Source: Rhizobium nepotum 39/7
GTDB lineage: Bacteria; Pseudomonadota; Alphaproteobacteria; Rhizobiales; Rhizobiaceae
Assembly (NCBI RefSeq): GCF_000949865.1
Contig: NZ_JWJH01000001.1
Location: 1 to 64,000 of the forward strand
Direction: 5' to 3'
DNA: 64,000 nucleotides
The notes under the pieces were generated by a model that ran no database searches, was not told the DNA's origin, and saw only the letters and a program-made list of their open reading frames with translations. Position numbers and translations under genes: made by a program. Below, in pieces: positions 28,197 to 35,996 of this stretch (positions are counted from its first letter, which is position 1; every line of letters begins with the position of its first letter).

Positions 28197-29492
28197 ATGG
28201 CGGCACAGGAAAAAACGGCCGGGCCAAAAGAGGGGATGAAGCAAGCTGCGGGCGCGCCGGCAATCGTGGGCAGCGACCGGCAGAAAATCCTGCGTGCGGG
28301 TTTTATTCCGCTTGTCGATGCGTCCGTGTTGATCGCGGCGGCCGAATTCGGTTTCGCCGAACGCGAAGGCCTGTCGCTCGATCTCGTTAAGGATGTGTCC
28401 TGGGCGAATGCGCGCGACCGGCTGGCGTTTCGGCAATTCGACATTGCCCACATGCTGTCGCCAATGCCCGTCGCCTCCATGCTTGGGCTCGGCTCCAATC
28501 CCTCGCCGACGATTACACCATTTTCTCTCGGGCGCGGCGGCAATGCGATCACGCTTTCGACCCGGCTTTTTGCCCGGATGAAGGCGCTGACGGGACTTTC
28601 CGAAACGGCGGGAGCGCTCGAAAATGCCAAAGCTCTGAAGCGGGTGCTGGATGACATGCGGGCGCGGGGCGAAGCCGCGCCGACGCTCGGTATGACCTAT
28701 CCGTTTTCGTCGCATAATTACGAATTTCGTTATTGGCTCGCGGCCGGCGGCATTCATCCCGACCATGACGTCAAGCTGGTGGTCGTGCCGCCGCCATTGA
28801 CATCGGATGCGCTGGCGGCGGGCGCTATCGACGGTTTCTGCGTCGGCGCGCCATGGAACATCGTTGCCGCCGAGCGCGGTGTCGGCAGGATCGTTGCCGC
28901 CAAGCAGGATTTGTGGCCTTCCGCACCCGAAAAAGTCATCGGCATGCGGCCGGAATGGGCCGAAAACCAGCAGGAGACGGTCGGCCGGCTTCTGACGGCG
29001 CTCGATGCCGCCGCGCGCTGGTGTGACCTTGCGGAAAATCACGATGACCTCAGCAGGGCGCTTGCCGATGCCCGTTATATCGGCGCGCCGGAAAGCATCA
29101 TCCGCCACGTGCTTGCCGGTGAATTCAGCATTGACAGCCAGGGCAACCGGCGTGTCATCGACAAATATTTCCTCTTCCACGGTGGCCATGCCAATTATCC
29201 GCGCCAGAGCCAGGCATTGTGGATTTACAGCCAGATGATCCGCTGGGGGCAAACGGAATTTTCGCAGGCGGGTGTGGAAGCCGCCTTGTCCGCTTACCGG
29301 CCGGATATTTATCGGGCGGCGCTGGGCGACACCAATGCGCCTGATGATGCCGATATTCGTATCGAAGGGCAGGATGTCGGCGATCGTTTCGTTGATGGTT
29401 TCGTTTTCGATCCCGCTGATATTGCGGGCTATGTGGACGGCTTTACCGTGCGCACATCCGCACCGTTTCCCCCGGCCTCCGGAGAGACGTGA
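28197..29492 (+). CDS. nasS: NasS, cytoplasmic nitrate/nitrite sensor of the NrtA fold
   Basis: 431 residues. It resembles the periplasmic nitrate-binding protein encoded next to it (shared LDLVKDVSWANARDRLAF / GGIHPDHDVKLVVVPPP-type blocks and FCVGAPWNIVAAERGVG), but the N-terminus (AAQEKTAGPKEGMKQAAG) has no signal peptide, as expected for NasS, which stays in the cytoplasm, binds NasT and lets it go when nitrate or nitrite is present. GAGGAG lies eight bases before the ATG. 36 bases downstream of nasT. Confidence 0.88.
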   Translation: MAAQEKTAGPKEGMKQAAGAPAIVGSDRQKILRAGFIPLVDASVLIAAAEFGFAEREGLSLDLVKDVSWANARDRLAFRQFDIAHMLSPMPVASMLGLGSNPSPTITPFSLGRGGNAITLSTRLFARMKALTGLSETAGALENAKALKRVLDDMRARGEAAPTLGMTYPFSSHNYEFRYWLAAGGIHPDHDVKLVVVPPPLTSDALAAGAIDGFCVGAPWNIVAAERGVGRIVAAKQDLWPSAPEKVIGMRPEWAENQQETVGRLLTALDAAARWCDLAENHDDLSRALADARYIGAPESIIRHVLAGEFSIDSQGNRRVIDKYFLFHGGHANYPRQSQALWIYSQMIRWGQTEFSQAGVEAALSAYRPDIYRAALGDTNAPDDADIRIEGQDVGDRFVDGFVFDPADIAGYVDGFTVRTSAPFPPASGET

Positions 29493-29538
29493 GCGCCGCC
29501 AACTTTGCTGACTGCGTAAATTTCAATCGGGAAATCTC

Positions 29539-29556
29539 TCCATTTGCACAAATGGA
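29539..29556. promoter_or_regulatory. 18-bp palindrome upstream of the nrtA promoter
   Basis: TCCATTTGCACAAATGGA has 8-bp perfect arms around CA. It lies 46 bases after nasS and about 95 bases upstream of the -24/-12 promoter, a typical distance for an enhancer-type activator. It does not match the NtrC consensus well (TGCACC-N5-GGTGCA), so the binding protein is unknown. Confidence 0.45.
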
Positions 29557-29648
29557 AGACAAAAAGGCGAGCGATTAAAATTTAATCACTCCTCGGAATG
29601 TCGACAATAATCTTTTATTTTCAATGGTATAAAATAAAAATCATAAAC

Positions 29649-29663
29649 TGGCACGCCTCTTGC
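29649..29663 (+). promoter_or_regulatory. Sigma-54 (-24/-12) promoter of the nitrate operon
   Basis: TGGCAC-GCCTC-TTGC matches the RpoN consensus exactly, with GG at 29650 and GC at 29662 ten bases apart. Transcription should start at about 29675, giving a leader of about 195 bases before nrtA. It implies nitrogen control through NtrC or another enhancer-binding protein. Confidence 0.9.
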
Positions 29664-29674
29664 TTCTCCCTTAT

Positions 29675-29868
29675 TGCACCGGTCAACGACGATCGGGGCG
29701 AGCAGGGCGCGGTATAGGCGCTTTCAAAGACATAGACGTCGCAAGGTTTTGCTGCCCGGAACATCTCCCGTTCCGCACGCGCAAACACCGAGCGGCGTTT
29801 TTTTATTTTCCGGTTTTTTCGCAAGCGAAAGCGTCACCGCAAAGGTGGCCCAATAAGGGGAACATGCG
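29675..29868 (+). promoter_or_regulatory. Structured leader of nrtA, candidate NasT antitermination target
   Basis: The predicted 5' leader holds a hairpin with 6-bp stem CGGAAC/GTTCCG (29757..29775), then a short GC stem-forming region (29773..29797) and a run of seven T at 29798, a candidate terminator whose left arm overlaps the first hairpin. Further 5', GAC-ATAGAC-GTC (29728..29739) has a six-base loop with A at position 1 and G at position 4, the ANTAR loop signature, though on a 3-bp stem only. With nasT-nasS next door, transcription attenuation is probable; fold details are tentative. Confidence 0.5.
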
Positions 29869-29869
29869 A

Positions 29870-31162
29870 ATGAAAAAGATATTCTCGGGCGATGTCAGCC
29901 GCCGCACGATACTGAAGACGACAGCCACCGCAGCCCTTGTTACCGCCGTGCGCACCGCCTTTCCGTCAGGCGCTTTCGCCGCCACTGCCGAACCGGAGGT
30001 AAAAGGTGCTAAAATCGGCTTTATCGCGCTGACTGACGCCGCGCCACTCATCATCGCGGCTGAAAAGGGGCTGTTCGCCAAACATGGCATGCCGGATGTC
30101 GAAGTGCTCAAGCAGGCTTCCTGGGGCGCGACGCGCGACAATCTCGTGCTTGGCGGCGCATCCAACGGCATTGACGGCGCGCATATTCTGACCCCGATGC
30201 CCTATCTCATGCATACCGGCAAAGTGACCCAGAACAACGTGCCGGTACCGATGGCGCTCATCGCCCGCCTCAATCTCGACAGTCAGGGCATTTCCGTCGC
30301 CAAGGAATATGCCGACACCGGCGTTCAGCTGGACGCGTCCAGGCTGAAGGCGGCTTTCGAGAAAAAGAAGGCCGAAGGCAAGGAAATCAAGGCCGCCATG
30401 ACATTCCCCGGCGGCACGCACGATCTGTGGATCCGCTACTGGCTGGCTGCCGGCGGCATCGATCCGGACAAGGACGTCTCTACCATCGTCGTTCCGCCGC
30501 CGCAGATGGTTGCCAACATGAAGGTCGGCAACATGGACGTTTTCTGTGTGGGCGAACCGTGGAACGAACAGCTCGTCAATCAGGGCATAGGCTTTACCGC
30601 CTGTACCACCGGAGAACTCTGGAAGGGTCATCCCGAAAAGGCGCTCGGCATGCGAGCCGACTGGGTGGAAAAGAACCCAAATGCCACCAAGGCTTTGCTG
30701 ATGGCCGTGATGGAGGCTCAACAATGGTGCGACGAGATGGCGAACAAGGAGGAGATGTCCACCATCCTCGGCAAGCGCCAATGGTTCAACGTGCCGCCCA
30801 AGGATGTTCTCGGCCGCCTCAAGGGCAATATCAACTACGGCAATGGCCGCGTTTTGGAAAATACCGGCCTGCAGATGAAGTTCTGGCAGGACCACGCCTC
30901 ATATCCCTTCCACAGCCATGACAGCTGGTTCATCACGGAAAACATCCGCTGGGGCAAATTCGCACCCGATACCGACGTGAAGGCGTTAGTTGCGAAGGTC
31001 AATCGTGAGGATATCTGGCGCGAGGCCGCCAGGGATCTCGGCGTTTCCGACATTCCCGCCTCCACATCGCGCGGCAAGGAAACCTTCTTCGACGGAAAGG
31101 TTTTCGACCCCGAAAATCCATCCGCCTATCTCGAAAGTCTTTCCATCAAAGCGGCCTCCTGA
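29870..31162 (+). CDS. nrtA: NrtA, nitrate ABC transporter substrate-binding protein
   Basis: 430 residues. The N-terminus has a twin-arginine signal (SRRTILK) followed by a hydrophobic stretch ending at about GAFAATA, so the folded protein is exported by Tat. The body is the NrtA/CmpA family (IGFIALTDAAPLIIAAEKG, HGMPDVEVLKQASWGATRD, GGTHDLWIRYWLAAGGIDP in separate blocks). Two ATGs, at 29864 and 29870, follow AAGGGG; the second has better spacing. First gene of the nitrate assimilation operon. Confidence 0.92.
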   Translation: MKKIFSGDVSRRTILKTTATAALVTAVRTAFPSGAFAATAEPEVKGAKIGFIALTDAAPLIIAAEKGLFAKHGMPDVEVLKQASWGATRDNLVLGGASNGIDGAHILTPMPYLMHTGKVTQNNVPVPMALIARLNLDSQGISVAKEYADTGVQLDASRLKAAFEKKKAEGKEIKAAMTFPGGTHDLWIRYWLAAGGIDPDKDVSTIVVPPPQMVANMKVGNMDVFCVGEPWNEQLVNQGIGFTACTTGELWKGHPEKALGMRADWVEKNPNATKALLMAVMEAQQWCDEMANKEEMSTILGKRQWFNVPPKDVLGRLKGNINYGNGRVLENTGLQMKFWQDHASYPFHSHDSWFITENIRWGKFAPDTDVKALVAKVNREDIWREAARDLGVSDIPASTSRGKETFFDGKVFDPENPSAYLESLSIKAAS

Positions 31163-31178
31163 GGAGGAGACACGGGTG

Positions 31179-31241
31179 TCGCCCCTCATCCTGAAGCTCC
31201 GGCCTTTGAGCGGCTGCGACTGAAGACCGGATGAGGGGCGA
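31179..31241 (+). repeat. Intercistronic inverted repeat after nrtA
   Basis: TCGCCCCTCATCC (31179..31191) and GGATGAGGGGCGA (31229..31241) are perfect 13-bp arms with a 37-base loop. Lying between the binding-protein and permease genes, the hairpin probably stabilises the nrtA message or lowers downstream expression. Confidence 0.7.
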
Positions 31242-31277
31242 GACCCTGACCGCAACTGAAATCAAGAGGAAATGCCC

Positions 31278-32171
31278 ATGTCCGCATTGGCCCGAAAATT
31301 CAAGGAAGAGCCACAGCAACCGGCGGCCCAGAAGGCAAACGTCGTGGCTCTGTCGCCCAAACATTCGCCACAGATCGATCTGCGTAAATGGGCGGCGGCT
31401 GCGGCCCGCAACATCATACCGCCGTTTATCGTCCTTGCCGTGTTGCTCGGTGTCTGGCAGGTTCTCTGTTCCGCCCCCGGCTCATCGCTGCCGCCGCCGA
31501 GCCAGGTCTTCGAGGAAAGCTACGACCTCATCGTTTCGCCGTTTTTCCATAACGGCTCGCAGGATATCGGTCTTGGCTGGCGCGTGCTGGTTTCGCTGGA
31601 ACGGGTGGCTTACGGTTTCGGCCTTGCGGCTATCGCCGGTATCATCCTCGGCGCAGTGATCGGCCAGTCGATCTGGGCGATGCGTGGCCTCGACCCTATC
31701 TTTCAGGTTCTGCGTACCGTGCCGCCGCTTGCCTGGCTGCCGCTTTCGCTCGCCGCTTTTCAGGACAGCAACCCGTCGGCCATTTTCGTGATCTTCATCA
31801 CATCCATCTGGCCGGTCATCATCAATACGGCAGTCGGCGTGCGCAACATTCCGCAGGATTACCGCAACGTTGCAAAGGTGCTGCGGCTGAACCAGCTCGA
31901 ATTTTTCTTCAAGATCATGCTGCCTTCCGCCGCGCCCTACATCTTCACCGGCCTTCGCATTGGTGTCGGCCTCTCGTGGCTCGCCATCGTGGCCGCTGAA
32001 ATGCTGACGGGCGGTGTCGGCATCGGCTTCTTCATCTGGGATGCGTGGAACTCCTCGCGACTGCCCGACATCATCGTGGCGCTGGCCTACATCGGCGTCG
32101 TCGGTTTCATGCTCGACAAGCTGGTGGCGGCGCTTGGCAAGGTTATCACTCGCGGCGCTGCGGCAAATTGA
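31278..32171 (+). CDS. nrtB: NrtB, nitrate ABC transporter permease
   Basis: 297 residues with about six membrane helices after a ~45-residue cytoplasmic N-terminus. The BPD_transp_1 EAA-type loop is seen as QDYRNVAKVLRLNQLEFFFK; TVPPLAWLPLSLAAF and IGVGLSWLAIVAAEML are typical for the nitrate/sulfonate/taurine permease family. The ATG at 31278 is spaced properly from AAGAGGA. Works with NrtA and the ATPase at 32185. Confidence 0.93.
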   Translation: MSALARKFKEEPQQPAAQKANVVALSPKHSPQIDLRKWAAAAARNIIPPFIVLAVLLGVWQVLCSAPGSSLPPPSQVFEESYDLIVSPFFHNGSQDIGLGWRVLVSLERVAYGFGLAAIAGIILGAVIGQSIWAMRGLDPIFQVLRTVPPLAWLPLSLAAFQDSNPSAIFVIFITSIWPVIINTAVGVRNIPQDYRNVAKVLRLNQLEFFFKIMLPSAAPYIFTGLRIGVGLSWLAIVAAEMLTGGVGIGFFIWDAWNSSRLPDIIVALAYIGVVGFMLDKLVAALGKVITRGAAAN

Positions 32172-32184
32172 GAGGGCCAAAATT

Positions 32185-32982
32185 ATGAACGCTTATTTGA
32201 AGCTCGATCATATCGACAAATATTTCGACAAGGGCGGCTCACGCGCCGAGGTGCTGAAAGGCATCAACCTCACCATCGAAAAAGGCGAATTCGTCTCTGT
32301 CATCGGCCATTCCGGCTGCGGCAAGTCCACCATGCTCAACCTCATCGCCGGGTTGACGAAAGTGTCAGCCGGTGCAGTGCTTCTCGAAAATCGTGAGGTC
32401 AACGAGCCGGGGCCTGAACGCGCTGTCGTGTTCCAGAACCACAGCCTGCTGCCCTGGCTTTCGGTCTATGAAAACGTCAACCTCGCTGTGGAAAAGGTGT
32501 TTCGCAGCACCAAGACGCGGACTGAGCGGCACGACTGGGTCATGCGCAATCTCGATCTCGTGCAGATGGCCCATGCCAAGGACAAGAAACCGTCTGAAAT
32601 TTCCGGTGGCATGAAACAGCGCGTCGGCATTGCCCGTGCGCTCGCCATGGAACCGAAAATCCTGCTGCTGGACGAGCCTTTCGGCGCGCTGGACGCGCTG
32701 ACGCGTGCTCACCTTCAGGACGCGGTGATGGAAATCCACGCCCGGCTCGGCAACACCATGGTTATGATCACCCACGATGTGGACGAGGCGGTGCTGCTGT
32801 CCGATCGCATCGTGATGATGACCAACGGTCCCGCCGCCCATATCGGCGAAGTGCTTGACGTGCCGTTGGCACGCCCGCGCAATCGCATCGAGCTTGCCTC
32901 GGACAAGACCTATCTCAAATGCCGCGAAGCCGTGCTGAAGTTCCTTTACGAACGTCACCGCTTCGTCGAAGCTGCGGAGTAA
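32185..32982 (+). CDS. nrtC: Nitrate ABC transporter ATP-binding protein
   Basis: 265 residues. Walker A GHSGCGKST, Q-loop VFQNHSLLPWL, signature ISGGMKQRVGIARAL, Walker B ILLLDEPFGALD and switch His in MITHDVDEAVLL are all intact. It corresponds to the NrtD-like single-domain ATPase; the extra NrtA-like regulatory domain of cyanobacterial NrtC is absent, so a homodimer is expected. GAGAGGG lies upstream; nirB starts five bases after its stop. Confidence 0.92.
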   Translation: MNAYLKLDHIDKYFDKGGSRAEVLKGINLTIEKGEFVSVIGHSGCGKSTMLNLIAGLTKVSAGAVLLENREVNEPGPERAVVFQNHSLLPWLSVYENVNLAVEKVFRSTKTRTERHDWVMRNLDLVQMAHAKDKKPSEISGGMKQRVGIARALAMEPKILLLDEPFGALDALTRAHLQDAVMEIHARLGNTMVMITHDVDEAVLLSDRIVMMTNGPAAHIGEVLDVPLARPRNRIELASDKTYLKCREAVLKFLYERHRFVEAAE

Positions 32983-32987
32983 CGACC

Positions 32988-35435
32988 ATGACGCAAAAAC
33001 TCGTCATCATCGGCAATGGCATGGCGCCGGGGCGCATGCTGGAAAACCTGTTCGAAACTGCCCCCGGTCTTTACGACGTCACGATCTTCAACGCCGAGCC
33101 ACGCGTCAATTACGACCGCATCATGCTCTCGCCCGTGCTCTCAGGCGAAAAGAGCTATGAAGACATCGTCATCCACAATGACGAATGGTATGCGGCTAAC
33201 AACGTGACCCTGCACAAGGGCGCGAAGGTCACCGGCATCGACCGTGACAACAAGACCGTGACAAGCGAAAACGGCATTACGGTCTCTTACGACAGGCTGG
33301 TGATCGCTACTGGCTCCCTGCCCTTCATCATCCCCGTTCCCGGCCATCAATTGCCGGGCGTGCTCGCCTATCGCGATCTCGACGACGTGACGAAGATGCT
33401 GGAAATCGCTAGGGGCAAGGGCCGCGCCATCGTCATCGGTGCCGGTCTTCTCGGGCTGGAAGCGGCTTATGGCCTGAAGCGTCAGGGCATGGACGTCACC
33501 GTCATCCACCTGATGCCGACAATCATGGAGCGCCAGCTCGACCCGGCAGCGGCCTATCTTCTGGAAAAGGCGCTCAGTGAGCGCGGCATCGACATCATCA
33601 CCAAGGCCAATACCAAACGCATTCTCGGCGAAGAGAAGGTCGAAGGCATCGAGCTGGAAGACGGCCGGATCATTGAGGGCGACATGGTGGTCATGGCGGT
33701 CGGCATCCGCCCCGCTTCCGGTCTCGCCAAGGAAGCCGGTATTGCCGTCAATCGCGGCATCGTAGTGGATGATGGCATGATGACGTCGGACGCTTCGATC
33801 TATGCACTCGGCGAATGCGCCGAACATCGCGGCATGTGCTACGGGCTGGTCGCGCCGCTTTATGAATCGGCACGGGTGCTGGCTGACCGGCTTTGCGGCG
33901 GCTCGGCCGAATATCACGGTTCCGTCACCAACACCAAGCTGAAGGTGACGGGCATCAATCTGTTCTCCGCCGGCGATTTCGCCGAAGGCGACGACCGTGA
34001 GGAAATCGTGCTGCGCGATGCCACCGCCGGTGTCTACAAGCGCCTGATCCTCAAAGAAAACCGCATCATCGGTGCGGTTCTCTACGGCGAGACGGCGGAT
34101 GGGTCATGGTTCTTCGACCTCATGAAGAAATCGGCCGATATTTCCGCCATGCGCGAAACCCTGATTTTCGGCCAGGCCTATCAGGGAGGGTCTCCGCTGG
34201 ACCCTATGGCGGCCGTTGCAGCCTTGCCGGATGATGCGGAAATCTGCGGCTGCAACGGCGTCTGCAAGGGCAAGATCACGTCGGTGATCAGCTCCAAAGG
34301 CCTGACCTCACTGGACGACGTGCGGGCCCACACGAAAGCTTCCGCCTCCTGCGGCAATTGCACCGGCCTCGTCGAGCAATTGATGACGCTGACGCTGGGC
34401 GACAGCTACAATCCCGCTGCCGTGCAGCCCATGTGCAAATGTACCGATCTTGGTCATGACGATGTGCGCCGTCTCATCAAGGCCAAGGGCCTGAAGACCA
34501 TTCCCGCCGTGATGCAGGAACTGGAGTGGAAAACCTCCTGCGGATGCGCCAAATGCCGCCCCGCGCTCAATTATTATCTCGTCTGCGACTTTCCGGACGA
34601 ATATGCCGACGATTATCAATCGCGCTATATCAATGAGCGCGTCCACGCCAATATCCAGAAGGACGGCACCTATTCCGTCGTCCCGCGCATGTGGGGCGGC
34701 GTTACGTCCTCCTCCGAACTCAGGGCGATTGCGGATGTGGTCGACAAGTTCGAAATCCCGATGGTGAAGGTGACCGGCGGCCAGCGCATCGATCTTCTCG
34801 GCATCGAGAAGGAGGATTTGCCGGCGGTCTGGGCCGATCTCGGCAAGGCCGGTTTCATTTCCGGTCAGGCCTATGCCAAGGGGCTGCGCACCGTGAAGAC
34901 CTGCGTTGGCGAACAATGGTGCCGTTTCGGCACGCAGGATTCCACCGGGTTTGGCATCCGCATCGAAAAATTCATGTGGGGCTCCTGGACACCCGCCAAG
35001 CTGAAGCTTGCCGTTTCCGGCTGTCCGCGCAACTGCGCGGAGGCCACCTGCAAGGATATCGGCGTCATCTGCGTCGATTCCGGTTTTGAAATCCATTTTG
35101 CCGGTGCCGCCGGTCTCGATATCAAGGGCACGGAAGTGCTCGGTCTCGTCAAAACCGAGGATGAGGCACTCGAGCATATCGTGGCGCTGACCCAGATGTA
35201 CCGTGAACAGGCGCGCTACCTCGAGCGCATCTACAAATGGGCAAAGCGCATCGGTTACGACGAGGTTCGCCGCCAGATCATGGACGATACTGACAAGCGC
35301 AAAGCCTATTTCGACCGCTTCGTCTTCAGTCAGAAATTCGCCCAGGTCGATCCCTGGTCGGAGCGTGTGTCGGGTCACGACAAGCACGAATTCAAGCCCA
35401 TGGCGGCAATCGGTTTCAACCAGGCAGCGGAGTGA
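32988..35435 (+). CDS. nirB: NirB, assimilatory NAD(P)H nitrite reductase large subunit
   Basis: 815 residues. Order: FAD/NAD domains (LVIIGNGMAPGRMLENL; IVIGAGLLGLEAAYGLK), two BFD-type [2Fe-2S] segments (CGCNGVCKGKI...CGNCTGLV near 415-465 and CKCTDLGHDD...CGCAKCRPAL near 480-525), then the nitrite/sulfite reductase domain with CVGEQWCRFGTQDS and GCPRNCAEATC supplying the four cysteines for siroheme/[4Fe-4S]. Reduces nitrite to ammonium in the cytoplasm with six electrons. Siroheme would come from CysG, encoded three genes downstream. Confidence 0.96.
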   Translation: MTQKLVIIGNGMAPGRMLENLFETAPGLYDVTIFNAEPRVNYDRIMLSPVLSGEKSYEDIVIHNDEWYAANNVTLHKGAKVTGIDRDNKTVTSENGITVSYDRLVIATGSLPFIIPVPGHQLPGVLAYRDLDDVTKMLEIARGKGRAIVIGAGLLGLEAAYGLKRQGMDVTVIHLMPTIMERQLDPAAAYLLEKALSERGIDIITKANTKRILGEEKVEGIELEDGRIIEGDMVVMAVGIRPASGLAKEAGIAVNRGIVVDDGMMTSDASIYALGECAEHRGMCYGLVAPLYESARVLADRLCGGSAEYHGSVTNTKLKVTGINLFSAGDFAEGDDREEIVLRDATAGVYKRLILKENRIIGAVLYGETADGSWFFDLMKKSADISAMRETLIFGQAYQGGSPLDPMAAVAALPDDAEICGCNGVCKGKITSVISSKGLTSLDDVRAHTKASASCGNCTGLVEQLMTLTLGDSYNPAAVQPMCKCTDLGHDDVRRLIKAKGLKTIPAVMQELEWKTSCGCAKCRPALNYYLVCDFPDEYADDYQSRYINERVHANIQKDGTYSVVPRMWGGVTSSSELRAIADVVDKFEIPMVKVTGGQRIDLLGIEKEDLPAVWADLGKAGFISGQAYAKGLRTVKTCVGEQWCRFGTQDSTGFGIRIEKFMWGSWTPAKLKLAVSGCPRNCAEATCKDIGVICVDSGFEIHFAGAAGLDIKGTEVLGLVKTEDEALEHIVALTQMYREQARYLERIYKWAKRIGYDEVRRQIMDDTDKRKAYFDRFVFSQKFAQVDPWSERVSGHDKHEFKPMAAIGFNQAAE

Positions 35436-35440
35436 AGAGG

Positions 35441-35776
35441 ATGGACAGCAACTGGATCGATATCGGCAACGTTTCTGAGATTCCTCTGCGGGGCGCACGG
35501 TGCGTAAAAACGCCTGTCGGTAAGATCGCGGTTTTCCGCACGGCGGAAAATCAGGTTTTTGCCATCGAGGACCATTGCCCGCACAAGGGTGGGCCGCTGA
35601 GCCAAGGCATCGTGCACGGCGCGTCCGTAACATGCCCGCTGCACAACTGGGTCATTTCGCTGGAAACCGGCAAGGCGCTGGGGGCGGATGAGGGCGAGGT
35701 GAGGACTATCCCTGTCCGCAATCTGGATGGACGGCTCTCGATTGCGCTTGAAACCCTGATGATTGCAGCGGAGTGA
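35441..35776 (+). CDS. nirD: NirD, nitrite reductase small subunit (Rieske-type)
   Basis: 111 residues. The Rieske-like [2Fe-2S] motifs C-x-H (EDHCPHKGGPLSQG) and C-x2-H (TCPLHNWVISLETG) are both present, so unlike the enterobacterial NirD, which lacks the ligands, this one may bind a cluster. It partners NirB. The gene starts right after nirB; a GTG at 35432 overlapping the nirB stop is an alternative start. Confidence 0.92.
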   Translation: MDSNWIDIGNVSEIPLRGARCVKTPVGKIAVFRTAENQVFAIEDHCPHKGGPLSQGIVHGASVTCPLHNWVISLETGKALGADEGEVRTIPVRNLDGRLSIALETLMIAAE

Positions 35777-35802
35777 ATTTTGATGGTGGCGATAGCGAAG
35801 AT

Positions 35803-35968
35803 ACCCCCCTCTGTCCTGTCGGACATCTCCCCCTCAAGGGGGGAGATCGACAAACCGAAGGCTTCCCGCTTCATCTCTATGGCCAGTGCCGCAAGCTGTG
35901 AATGGAAGTTCGTGCCGCAATTGATCTCCCCCCATGAGGGGGAGATGTCCGGCAGGACAGAGGGGGGT
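35803..35968. repeat. Palindromic intergenic element with 46-bp inverted arms
   Basis: Arms at 35803..35848 and 35923..35968 match in 44 of 46 positions in inverted orientation, around a 74-base core. Each arm is itself partly palindromic (ATCTCCCCC...GGGGGAGAT). This looks like one of the abundant short mosaic/palindromic repeats of Rhizobiaceae intergenic regions. It fills most of the 220-base gap between nirD and nasA, has no gene, and could form a long hairpin in the operon transcript. Confidence 0.85.
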
Positions 35969-35996
35969 GAACGCCACTTGCTCAAGGGGCAAACCC

